From assembly GCA_947650285.1 (NCBI GenBank), contig CANTFL010001383.1, positions 1-64,000 of the forward strand: a stretch of 64,000 nucleotides of DNA, read 5' to 3'. Under the pieces are notes generated by a model. That model was given only the letters and a program-made list of their open reading frames with translations, was not told the origin of the DNA and ran no database searches. Position 1 is the first letter of the stretch; each line of letters starts with the position of its first letter. Positions 12,201 to 22,508 of the stretch are shown here, piece after piece. The DNA is from Hyaloperonospora brassicae (lineage: Eukaryota; Oomycota; Peronosporomycetes; Peronosporales; Peronosporaceae). The translations under genes were made by a program, and so were the position numbers.

Positions 12201-12759
12201 CCAACGCGATTAATTTTATTTTGACATGTGCGTGACGCACTGGATGATAGCCAATACACACAAAAAGAAAATCAGATGCCGAAAACATAGAATGTAATGA
12301 ACTTTATGAGTTTGAATTCCAATTATTTCTCAGTTCTCAAAGCCTACATGCAATTGTAGTCTCAGCTGTCTTGACGACAAAGTTGCGTCCGTGCTTCATT
12401 GAACCATTCACGGTCGTCGCTAAGAAGGAAATTGCGTATATGCTTAATCTTCCGCGCAAATTGCGCACACATCATGTGTTCTGCACTGTCTTGCTTTAGC
12501 CGTATCGTGATACGTCTTACGTGAATTTGGAGGTGCCTTCACCGCAACATGTGGCATCATCATCGTCTGCTGATTCCAAAAACAGGATGTCGATCTGAGC
12601 ATTCATTCAGGTTTGACTCAACTCCACTGCCTGCAGGGGAAATTGTGTCTCGTCGACCGCACTATGGTTTTTACCTAAGGTCTCGCGGAGACAGCTTACT
12701 TCGCAACTCAAATTCTCACGATCCTCCTCCGGTATTCCGACCACCCCCAACTCTGCTCG

Positions 12760-12890
12760 ATGAGCTGAGGAACCGCCAGTTTCATGTGGAGCGACACCCG
12801 AAACAACGACCTCGTTAAAGTCGATTTCAGTATCGGGTGAAGTGGCGGGCGTACCCGTATTCGGAAAAACTCATGGTAGTTTAAGGTACC
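12760..12890 (+). pseudogene. Chromodomain remnant
   Basis: FHVERHPKQRPR is followed, after a stop and in the same neighbourhood, by FQYRVKWRAYPYSEKL. This is the β-sheet and aromatic-cage core of a chromodomain (usual form YxVKWxGYxxxxxSWEP). The helix that should follow is lost. Confidence 0.6.
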
Positions 12891-12899
12891 CTTCAGCAG

Positions 12900-13430
12900 G
12901 GTTGACCAAACGCCTTGAATGTTTGTGAACATCGCGGCAAGAGTCTTTCTGTGGCCAAAGACGCTCTTTACCAATAGTGGTGGAAGCAGGTGGGTAGTAG
13001 GTCACCGCTTGACCAACACCCACATCAATCGGCACAGCCGGAGCATAGCGTGTGCGTGTTCGCGACTGGCCTCTGGCCTCAGGGTTTGCGTATTTATACC
13101 GAATCTTTCGTTTTAGACGATCGTCTGCCACATCGGCACTTGCTCTAAGACCTAACACGCTGCTAAGGTGTCGTTTCTAATGAACCTAGCGATAAAACTC
13201 ATTTTCGAATTGCGCCCGCGATTCGCCTGCAAATAGAAGTAAAAGTACACTCTTTATCGGTGGAATTGATGCACCCCGTGCTTGCGTATCATGTCGCGAC
13301 TTATATTGACTTTAAGTTTCGAGTAAGGTCCCAGGCTTTTCTCACGATGTTCCTGTCGACTCGCAACCTCATCAGGAGATGTGGTGTGAATAAACGCGGA
13401 AGAATAATGATTGAATTATAGATCGCACAT
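12900..13430. other. Intergenic or element flank, no gene recognised
   Basis: Short open frames occur on both strands. One on the minus strand around 12.9-13.1 kb is Pro/Thr-rich but matches nothing I know. Confidence 0.4.
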
Positions 13431-14624
13431 AATGCATTAAGTGCGAGATTAATTTGATTGGTGGAGCGCGCTCGAAGATGGGCCCGTTGACACGATCGGT
13501 GGGATCAAACGAGCGAGTGACGTAAAATGACTGTGGAAATTATGCAGATTGAACTACCTAACGGTCACGAAGGAATATAGTCAAGTATCGACGATTGATC
13601 GATCACGATCCGCGATCAAAGGCTTGGATAGTTAAGTCACAAGGACCGGATCACTCGATAGGTGAACATCATCTGGATTACTGGGTCGATAGCGATAATG
13701 GAAGATTGTTGCACGAGGAACAGGCTGGAAGAGTGGATCGTCAAGATCATCAAACATCGCGGTCTCATAAGTGACGACTATCCGACATTGAATGCCCGAT
13801 TAATGACTCCGAAGATTGATCACGATCCAGCCTAGGCGTGCAACGCTTGATTGTGTGGACACATAATTGTGTAGACACTTGATTGATGTGGATCACATAC
13901 CGCGATCCACTACCCGATCGATCCACCCCGGAGCTATCCACCCCGGAGCGATCCACTTTGAAGCGATCCACTAACGAGCGATCCGCTACAGAGAGATCCG
14001 CTATTTGAGTATCTACTGTGTATTAAGTGATGCACGAGATGAATTAGGTAGACAGGCGATAGGCAACAGTGACCTAGTGAACAGATATACATAGTCATTA
14101 ATTTTGAGGTTTGTTCGGTTGACATTAAACAGAATTGAATTTGCAACAAAAGATACGCGTCAACTTCTCCCGGGCAGGAACTTTGGCCTCCCGTTGAATA
14201 GGAGAGAGACCTGTGTCTTTACAAACTTCGACTTCAAATTATTTGGCCAGGCGGGGCATCAGTTCTCACCCCCCCCCCCAACTGCGCTCGGACGCAAGTA
14301 ACCTAACGGTTCAGATTCAAGATCGCGAGACGGCTCCAGTGGTCAGAAGGCTCGCGGATCGAGCATCAACTTTTGATACAGGCAACCATGGGAGAGCGCC
14401 CAAATGTACTTTCGATCGAGTGAAAAAATTTCCACTCGATCCACCTCACATTTGACCGGGTAGAGAATTATCACCCGATCAACCCCTATCCCCAAAACGG
14501 TCAAGTTCAGCTTCAACTCAAGTCCACCAAGAAGAGCTTGACCCGCCCCATCGACGGGCACACAAGGTGATCAAGAAGACACTTGAGCACGGAATCGGGG
14601 TGCCCCCTTCGTTTGTTGGTCGTT
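13431..14624 (+). other. GATC-rich leader, possible left LTR of the next Ty3 element
   Basis: This stretch precedes gag of the GATC-rich element. It is dense in GATC and CGATCG: about a dozen GATC occur in 13441-13860, where one or two would be expected. A tRNA-primer-like TGGGCGCC at 14625 would mark the LTR end. No matching right LTR was found, because the right end of the element is cut by the LTR at 21931. Confidence 0.35.
13905..14010 (+). repeat. 15-bp minisatellite
   Basis: Units of 15 bp starting ATCCAC or ATCCGC begin at 13921, 13936, 13951, 13966, 13981 and 13996, preceded by a related 16-bp unit at 13905. The first two full units differ at one base. Open frames over it show an artificial 5-residue periodicity. 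Confidence 0.8.
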
Positions 14625-14978
14625 TGGGCGCCAGTGGAGAGTCGGGGTCACAAGGAAATTGTGATCACCACTCCACCACAATGGTGCGTGTGCCCGAAGA
14701 TTTTGGTAATTCGGGGTTTTAACGTGCATCAATGTGCAAAAAAGTCATGATCAAGACTGAAATAGGAATAGAAGCTTCAGGGAAAGAGTGATTGTCGTAG
14801 ACGCGTGAAGAATAAGGATCTCCGTATCGTCAAAGTTTTAGGAGGGTCCTTGACGACAAGAAGATAAAGGAGGAAGATCGTCGCTCGATCTGGAAGGAAA
14901 CGGCAAACCCCTCCTGAGGTCGCTTCAGGGGCCACTGCAGATCATGCAGCTAAGCACGATCTGCAAGATAAAAGTCCT

Positions 14979-16990
14979 ATGGTAATTTTTAAACAATTTT
15001 TATATATATCAGATCTACCATCAGGAATGAGGAAGAAAGAAGAGAAGAGTCTGGACGTATTAAAGAAACTGGCCGTGGTGAAACAAGATCAAAACGTCTA
15101 CAAGAACAGCCAGGACGGCGACAAGGTCAAGATGGAGAATACAGATCAAGTCTCGCGATCAGTGGATCGCATAATGGAGTTTGAAGATTGCCGGTTCGAC
15201 GAAATCAGCTTTGAATATCATTTGAAGAAGCTGAAAAAGCTGTTGTCGAACGATACAGTGCATAAGACTATCAAGCCGAAGCTAAACGGATCGTTACGCG
15301 GACTAATATCTGCATTCAAACCAACTCTTTACGTGTTGGGGGCGCTTCGGCGTCTAGTTAACCTGCTAACTAAGGCGGAGTTCACTGCTTGTACGTTCAA
15401 TGCGCAAACTATACCAAAGTGCAACCACGATCGAATGATCTCTGCCGGACATTCGCTGTTTAAGACGTTAATTCCGCTCAAAGTGCATACGTGAATTTAG
15501 AGACAACCCGACACCTTCGATCGGCACCGCGGATTAACGGATCCCACCGTGAGTCACGATGGATCAATCTCCTACATCGTTCAACAATTATCCGAAGAAT
15601 GAGCACACGAGATAGACCCTTGATGCGTCAGTGGAGTCGGAAGAAAACTCGAATGATTTGTTTGAGATCCAACAAATGTCGCTAGGTCCAAGAGGCACGG
15701 ATCTATTGCGGAAGAAATTTAAACGGAACGAGGTAGGGGTGCAGTCGGGCAAACCGATGAAGCAGTTCATGTACATGTTAAAAAAAGATCAGGTGAATTT
15801 TTATCGTCGTGCAGCGATGAACGAAATATGGTCCAGAACAAGCCCGTATGAACGCCGAACGATCGGCTATCAGCCAACCCGAACCGGATATATGTATGCC
15901 CGATATAGACATGGATTTGCTTGGATCGCGTCCTGGTAGATCTCAGGACAATGGTCGTATTAATTTGAGATCAAGGTAATAAGAGATTACCAAAAATGGC
16001 AACGGCAGGAGAGGCGGATGATGGTGTAATTATTAACTAAATGATTCGGATGTCTGCCATGGTCGAACTAAAAGAGTTTTCCGGACGGGAGAAGAATGAA
16101 GAATGAGCTAGAAACTAGATCAGTAAGGTGAATATTAGCGGTCTTACGCGATCAAGCGCCTGATGCGGAGAAGTACCTGGTGTCCATAGATCTTCTTGTG
16201 GGACCGGCGCGTGACTGGTATAACTAGCTCAGTCGCTCGACGACGACTTCGGGGAAAGCACTCCTGGAAGGATTTATGGCCAATTACGGAGAGAAGAATG
16301 GTATTTCGGTTATGAGACTCTACTACCAATCCCGTGAGCAATCGAACGATATTCCATTGAAATAATTGTACCGTCTGAATGTGGCAGCGGTCTGAGAGAA
16401 GATCATGATACAAGATTTACCGTCTGCTATCCACAAAGAACATGTGAATCATCACATTGGTACCCTGGACGATCGCGATCTGGCAAAAAATTGACACTGT
16501 CACGCCTTGGAGATAAAGACGATCGTGACGAAACTCTGAAAGAATTCAAAATATGAAAGTATGAGAAGATCACGCCTCTATGGGGTCTAATAAATATCGA
16601 CAGCACCTTACGTCACAGGTGTCCCATATGCAAGCGAAATCAGCTCGGACTAAATGAGAGATTCACGTGGAAAACGGGAGAAGTGGATCTAAGATGGACT
16701 ACGGCGGATCGAATACTGACTCGGATCGACGAAATGTGTGCATGGCTGCTGCTACGGATCGCGGTCAGAAGCCAGGAGACCCAATTGTCCAAAATGAGAG
16801 ATTTGACAAAGAGAGGCCCTACGATCGTGTGAAGCCTCAAACAGTGTGTACACACTGTGGATATAAGAGACATGACGATCGCGAGTGTTGGAAGCGACTG
16901 AAATGTTAGAATTGTGGACGTAAGGGTTATCCAGCGGACAAATGTTACTATGTGCATTCCGTATGCAAGAAAATACACGATGAAGAAGAG
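14979..16990 (+). pseudogene. Gag with CCHC zinc knuckle, decayed
   Basis: Open segments at 14979-15494 and 15631-15939 are Lys-rich and unassigned, and probably form the N-terminal part. From about 16139 the frame resembles a retrotransposon gag core (LVGPARDWYN). A perfect CX2CX4HX4C knuckle, CTHCGYKRHDDREC, lies near 16845. A second, CGRKGYPADKC, follows after a stop, with its His replaced by Tyr. Confidence 0.6.
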
Positions 16991-17079
16991 TGCCTGATGG
17001 AACAGTGGTATGTTCCTACAAAGCATGCAAGGATGATGCCGGACCAAGCCGAGAAGATGCTAAAATAGGACGGTCGCCA

Positions 17080-17875
17080 GGTTGTAATGTGGTACGAGCT
17101 GAGCGGTCTAGGCTCTGCATATATGCATTTGCGGAGAGAAAATTGGTCGACGGAAGAGACGACAAGCAGGAATGTCTACATTATACATGTTATTCCTGAA
17201 AATATCTGCGTTCCGTTTCAGGTGTTAATAGACATGATGAGTACGCCCGATCGCTCACCAAGATGGAACTTGTCCTATCTCCGGGTGAGTCAAGGTGATA
17301 TTGAAAATACTATACACCAGGTCAAATTTTTGAGCAAGTTTAAGTGGTCTGAAAGATTAATTCTGAAAAGGCTACAAAATACTTGAATCGGGAGCTGAGA
17401 TCTCGATCGAGGACACTGCCTTTGCTCGTAAGGTAGGATGTGTCAACGACGAGAATCAAAAACAGAGGTGTGCGGGGATAGGTGAAAGCACGTACACGAC
17501 CGAAGGACGCACAAAGATCAAGATCACCCTAAAAAGATTGCTGGTGTACTATTTTGATGTGTGGGTGGGTGATCAAGTCGGTCAAAAATCGATCTTGGAT
17601 ATTGACTTTATGGTACCCGCAGGTATAATTCTAAATTTGGCTGACAGGACGCTGGTATTGCCAAATGAAGTGAGGATTCATCTAGCAGGACGCAGACATC
17701 TATACAGGTCGTCCATGCGTCCGATCGTAATCCCAGAACAGCAGGTGGTTCTATCGGTAGGTAGATCAACAGAGATCAGGATCGGCAATATCCAGTTCAA
17801 CGCCAAGCTATGCGCGAGGCGCGATCGGACATGGGTACTCACTGTATCCACAGGTGTAGGTCGGATTTAGTACTT
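17080..17875 (+). pseudogene. Retropepsin-like protease region, decayed
   Basis: The frame at 17087-17386 includes FQVLIDMMSTPD, where an active-site LIDTGA-like block would be expected. The frame at 17538-17870 has KSILDIDFMVPAGIILNLADR followed by LPNEVRIHLAGR, the conserved C-terminal part of oomycete Ty3 proteases (ILGMDFMVPAG-like). The catalytic triplet is not intact. Confidence 0.55.
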
Positions 17876-18569
17876 ACATATAATAAATTTCATCGATAAA
17901 GTAGCTACCGTCGATCGCGGAACGGTTTTAGGCTGAATAATGGATGCCGATATGGTGTCTCGATACACAGACCACGTCTCGGTTGGATTGCGACGGTCCA
18001 ACAAGTGGAAGCCTCTATCATTTGAAGCAACGACAGAAAAAGAGGAAGAACTACCGCTTGAATAAGCTGGACCGCTTGTTAATCACCCAGGATGCCCTAT
18101 ACCGAAGAAGATTATAGTCAGCCGAAAGAGACTAATAGATCAACGGGCTGCACGATCCGAGGCGGAGAAGTAGTTCCTCAATTGGATACATTATCACGTA
18201 TCGTTGAAACGATCGAGTAAAAGGGGCGGAGGCGATCGAGGACCCGACGGACCCGACGGACCAATGGAAGGAGGTTAAACGAATAAGGACAAGAATACCG
18301 GTCGATCGCATGACGGATCGCGTGGCGTGATCGACAACCTACACGTGCATCCTCGATCAACAAGCGTACTGTCTGTGTTTAACATGATTCAAGAATAAAC
18401 TACGAACGATGAAGCAGACAATCAGTTAAAGAAACAAGTCAGCCCTTCAACACACGTAAATATCAATGAAAAGCCATATCTGCAGGATGAACGAGTTGAG
18501 GAAGAGCCGGATGTCTCCACCTATAGTCATGAAAGTGGGTAATTTTACGCCGAAGATGTGAATTAGCAC

Positions 18570-19335
18570 ATGGCGCTATTACCTGAAATTGTTACGCCTA
18601 TTGCCGAAGTTACGATTGACGATATCCAGGTAGGCCATCCGGACTTCCCGCTGACTAATGACCAGGAACGATTGATACAAATGATCTGGAGAAACAAGCA
18701 CCTTATGATTGGTATAGAACCCGCACTTTCTCCAGCCGCACGGGAGGCAATGTGCTATATTATCGTGGTAGAAGCGAGCCCGATCGCACAGAGAGTACGG
18801 CTAGTAGCGCTCAAGTTTCGTGAAAAACTAACGGATTTGATTAAAGGACTTCTATCAGGCAAGATTATCCGACCTTCCACATCACCATCAGCTTTACCGA
18901 TCGTCTTAATTGTCAAGAAGAATGACGAGGACATTAGATTGTGTATCGACTATCGACGAGTAAATCAGCTAACAAGACTAATGGTGTATCCAATGCCGTT
19001 GATCAGCGAACTGCTACAAGGCATGGACAAATCGATGTGGTATTGCTCACTGGATATGTCAAGCGGGTTTTGGGTGGTGGAGAAGACGAAATGAGAAAGA
19101 AGTATTTTCGCATTCATTAAGCCATCAGGCTCGTTTGAAATTCCATCGTTTTCTTTTGTTACAAAGCGCGATCCAAAAGTGGACAATCGGAAAGTACAAG
19201 GTGATAGCGATCCAGATCGTATCTGTGTAGCAGGGGGCGACCTGACCTCAACAGACAAAAGTCGATGGGAAAGGCGATAATTTCGCTCACCATATTGAAC
19301 GATTAGATTGCTGAAACTCCGATTCTTAAGCAATT
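18570..19335 (+). pseudogene. Reverse transcriptase, truncated
   Basis: The 174-codon frame contains LPIVLIVKKNDEDIRLCIDY, the entry block of Ty3 RT, then YPMPLISELLQGM and YCSLDMSSGFW with the first catalytic Asp. A stop follows at 19092. FIKPSGSFEIPSF continues after it. The region that should hold the YxDD motif is deleted or unrecognisable. Confidence 0.75.
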
Positions 19336-19350
19336 CGGTCTGGATCGTCC

Positions 19351-19560
19351 TCCTGTGATCGCGGTCTATGCCAGTAAATGGGCAGTATCTGCAGCAGCTT
19401 TTCTACAAGAACACGATGGAACATACTAGCATGTAACGTTCACAAGCCGAACGCTTAAACCCTACGGGATTAACTACGGGGAATGGTGAAAAAAGATTTT
19501 AGCTCTGTTGCTCATCCTGGAATCGGCTAGACTATGTCAGTTTCACGAGAAATCAAAATG
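19351..19560 (+). pseudogene. First RNase H domain (Ty3 type), decayed
   Basis: Reads VYASKWAVSAAAFLQEHDG, then HVTFTSRTLKPYGINYGEW and KKILALLLILE, the regular order of a Ty3 RNase H. The first catalytic residue (usually D in DAS) is replaced by Y-A-S. Two stops interrupt it. Confidence 0.6.
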
Positions 19561-19784
19561 CAATCGCGGTATTCGACTTTGGCCTGGCTGGTACAATCTT
19601 CAGGTATGAATGGAAGGCTAGGGAGATTGGCGGCGTTGTTATAGATTTGGACGCTAGAGATCAAGAAGTGCATAAAGGGGGAAGATGAGATACTGTGTAC
19701 ACTCGCCGCTAGCATCACCCCGCGCGAAGAGGTCGACGAGATGTTGATCGCGATCGCCCCTCAGAAACAGCCGAAAACCTTTGA

Positions 19785-20078
19785 TTGGTCAGTTTCGATG
19801 GATCGGCCCGGGCCAAACAAAAAGGTGAAGCATATAGCGCAATAGTATGGAGGCTCCCAGAATGGAACATAGTGACTGCTGAAGGCGAATATGCGACAGA
19901 CTTGACAGTGAACGAAGCTGAGTACCGTAAATTGCTACTAGGTTTCGATCTCTTGGCCGATCAAACGCGGGAACGTGTCATCGTTTGTGGCGATTCTTAC
20001 TTAGTGATCCGGCAGATGCGCGGAGAAGTCGATTGCATGGCGCCCGGATTGCAGTATCTACGTCATAAGGCTGTGTAG
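19785..20078 (+). pseudogene. Second RNase H domain, open frame
   Basis: 97 open codons with SFDGSAR (catalytic Asp), TVNEAEYRKLLLGFDLL (catalytic Glu in the NxAEY block) and VIVCGDSYLVIRQM (catalytic Asp). These three blocks define type 1 / archaeal-like RNase H rather than the Ty3 type just upstream. The domain sits between the first RNase H and the integrase. It keeps its visible catalytic residues, unlike the rest of the element. Confidence 0.75.
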
Positions 20079-20529
20079 AAACTCCTATCGTGGCCGAATC
20101 ACGAATTCGTACATATATAGAAGGACCGGAATTAGATTGCCGATTGACTGGCAAGCAAAGATTTGCAACGACAGAGGGAAATTATCGCTTTATCCGACCA
20201 AGATCGTCAGTATTTATGTTCATCAAACCGGCTCGACGAGTTGTTGACAACCAAAAGTGTCTACGAGGTAGTAAAAATAGCTGTCGTCACTTTGTCATCC
20301 GTAAGGAGACGACGATCTCCTAAGATAATGCAAGATGGATTTGTTCGGCAGGTTAGGTTCTAGAGAATTTAGCAAGCACAGGAAGAGCTGAAGTGAAAAG
20401 CCAGCCTGAAGGAATTCTTGGTCGGAACATAACAAAGTTGAGTATGTAATCGGCAAAACTATGTGCTTGGATCGCATCCGAATATGAAGTGGACGAGAGC
20501 GGTCGCGTGGAGATAGTTCGTACGGTGAT

Positions 20530-21125
20530 ACCAGAACTACTGCAGCAAGATATTATACATCACTACCATACAAATCTGGAGGGCGGCCACCAAGGTGTAG
20601 GCACAACATACATGCAAATCCGGTCCAACTTTTACTGAATAGGACTTTATAAAAGTGTCCAGCGTTACGTGGGAGAATGTGAAGATTTCACGACGGGAAA
20701 AGTAAAACCTGTTCTTCGAATCGAATCTCCGGGAAAATGTCCAAGCCACTTACCCGTTTCAAATAATCGCTCTGAATCACATATAGTCACTACCGCAATC
20801 TTTCAAATTAAACACAGAGTTGGTGTTGTGAATAGATCTGTTCTCAGGGTACGTTATCGCCAACGCGAAGTCCTCCAGAACTGCACATACGATCGGGTAG
20901 AAATACGAAGAGTGTGTGTTTTGGAGATTTGGGACCAATGAAGCGATCCGCCACGATCGAGATCCAGGGGTCATGTCCGAATTCTTCCGAGCGTTCATTC
21001 GTATATCGGGTCATAAACAACATGCACTATATGGCATACCGACCTCAAGCTAATGATACAGCAGAACGGATGGTACAGACACTGACGAGATCTTTAAAAA
21101 TGTACGTCACAGATACGAATTAAAA
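20530..21125 (+). pseudogene. Integrase, decayed
   Basis: HYHTNLEGGHQGVG at about 20560 and RYVGECEDFTTGK at about 20665 represent the HHCC zinc domain, with the second Cys changed to Phe. The frame at 20914-21123 has YRPQANDTAERMVQTLTRSL with the catalytic Glu. The stretch holding the two catalytic Asp residues is scrambled. Confidence 0.6.
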
Positions 21126-21429
21126 GGATTGGGACGAAAACGCCTAGAGGTTGACGTTCGCCATCAATACGGCACAGGTTTGTGTGCGAGAAGAATCCAT
21201 TCTACCTAATCCACAATTGGTAACCACGAATGACGCTGGAAGTGACTTTGACGTTATGTAGCAATAAATGGCGGAATCAAGAATCCGAAGCGGCGAAACC
21301 ACATACAACAACAACTAATAATGAGCAAGAGAAGTCGATAACAATCGGCTAAGTATCGCTTATCGAGGACCGTGCCGATCGATACAATGCTGGGGAAGGA
21401 TCACATGAGATCGAGTTGGGATCGTAAGT

Positions 21430-21930
21430 ATGGCTCTATTTGAATCGGGTAAAAGAAGGATACTCCCGAAAGCTGGCACGCCTGTGGCATGGACCATTCT
21501 GGGTGAGGGAGATTTGCGAAGGGCACGCGGTGCGGTTGGAGGTTTCGGGTACTCCGTATCGATTTTTCCCAACGGTGCATCTATCCAAGCTTAATCTTCT
21601 TTATCTCCCCGGATCGTTCCAGAAACCAGCTGAATATTAAAGAGTCGGATCGCCTGGATTTTGACGAAGCCATGCTTCCGGAAGACAGCTAGAAACGTCC
21701 ATTGGAGGAAGAAAAATCTAAGTCGAGAAGATACTGGAGGTGCAATTCGGCAGGAAGACTCGTTTTGGAAGGATCTAAAGCCATTATTTGGTGCAATGGA
21801 AGGTATCAGGCGATTCGACCTGGTTAGACGAAAACGACTTAAACGGTGGGGCCTTGCTGCAAGAGTTCGATCATGATCGGGTCAGCAAGAATCGTTTTGA
21901 AGTGATGCAATCAAACAAAGACCTGGTGGA
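21430..21930 (+). pseudogene. Integrase GPF/Y tail and chromodomain-like end
   Basis: The frame at 21440-21640 contains ARLWHGPFWVREI and FPTVHLSKLN, the GPF/Y module of chromovirus-type integrases. In another frame at about 21785 follow LVQWKVSGDSTWLDENDL and ALLQEFDHD, matching the chromodomain core (YLVxWxG...TWE..L) and its last helix. The element ends here because the next LTR begins at 21931. Confidence 0.6.
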
Positions 21931-22371
21931 TGTGACGGAGCACGCTTTGTGTCAATTCAACACAAAGTTGTGTGCACTCGCGTCACGTACACGTGGCGTG
22001 AGGAAGCGCAACGAAGTAGGCAGAACACGAAAGTTCTATCCACGGAAAAAGTATAACTGTACTTGATTCAGTTATGTTTCTTAATAAACCATCTTTGTCG
22101 TGAGCTTACTATATTAAACTAAAATATCCTATGTAAATTGCTTTCTCACCACCCATTGCGCGCGTCCAGCAGCGATTAGTGGTTTAATCTAGTTGATAAA
22201 CCGTGAACCTCAATCATCAGGTGGAGCAACCCGTCAAATAATACTACCCCCGGGGGTAATACCTTTAATCTAACTCTTTTGAGTAATGTCAATTGAACAT
22301 TGTCGAAATAGATAAAGCTCAAAAATTGATACAAATATATCAATTTTATGTAACGGGCTCACCCCGTTACA
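21931..22371 (-). repeat. Left LTR of element A, old and diverged
   Basis: Starts TGTGACGGAG and ends CCCCGTTACA, 441 bp against 442 bp in the young copies. It shares the CTCACCACCCATTGCGCGCG core at about 22146. Perfect stems at 22181-22186/22197-22202 and 22322-22331/22338-22347 occupy the same places as stems of different sequence in the young LTRs. Confidence 0.75.
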
Positions 22372-22508
22372 TCACACACACACCCATTAACCATCAGTCA
22401 CTACAGTGAGTGATTGATCGATTAGTGTTATAGTAACCACCGTTGGTTCGCTCTGTAAGTAAGGGAGCACTTGTATGTTTTGCCCAACGCATTCAGCCTT
22501 TCAGCGCA

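Larger units (their letters stand above)
7364..12890 (+). mobile_element. Ty3 chromovirus, plus strand, heavily decayed
   Basis: Gene order gag, protease, RT, RNase H, integrase, chromodomain identifies a Ty3 chromovirus. Every domain has stops or shifts. Frames at 8964-9371 and 9679-9915 fall in the protease-RT spacer and show no motif. The RT is clearly related to that of the minus-strand elements at 26-27 kb and 58 kb but is more diverged. No LTR pair or target duplication could be found. Confidence 0.8.
14625..21930 (+). mobile_element. Ty3 element with two RNase H domains, GATC-rich, dead
   Basis: Order on the plus strand: gag with CCHC knuckle, protease, RT, RNase H, a second RNase H, integrase, GPF/Y-type tail and chromodomain-like segment. 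All parts carry stops. The 3' end is interrupted at 21931 by an LTR of another family, so that element landed in this one. The dual RNase H layout is known from plant Tat and some oomycete LTR retrotransposons. GATC density is high throughout. Confidence 0.8.

Noticed and set aside
14625..14645. TGGGCGCC as a definite primer binding site of the GATC-rich element
   Set aside because: It resembles known sites, but without a matching LTR pair the boundary cannot be confirmed, so it is mentioned only as support.
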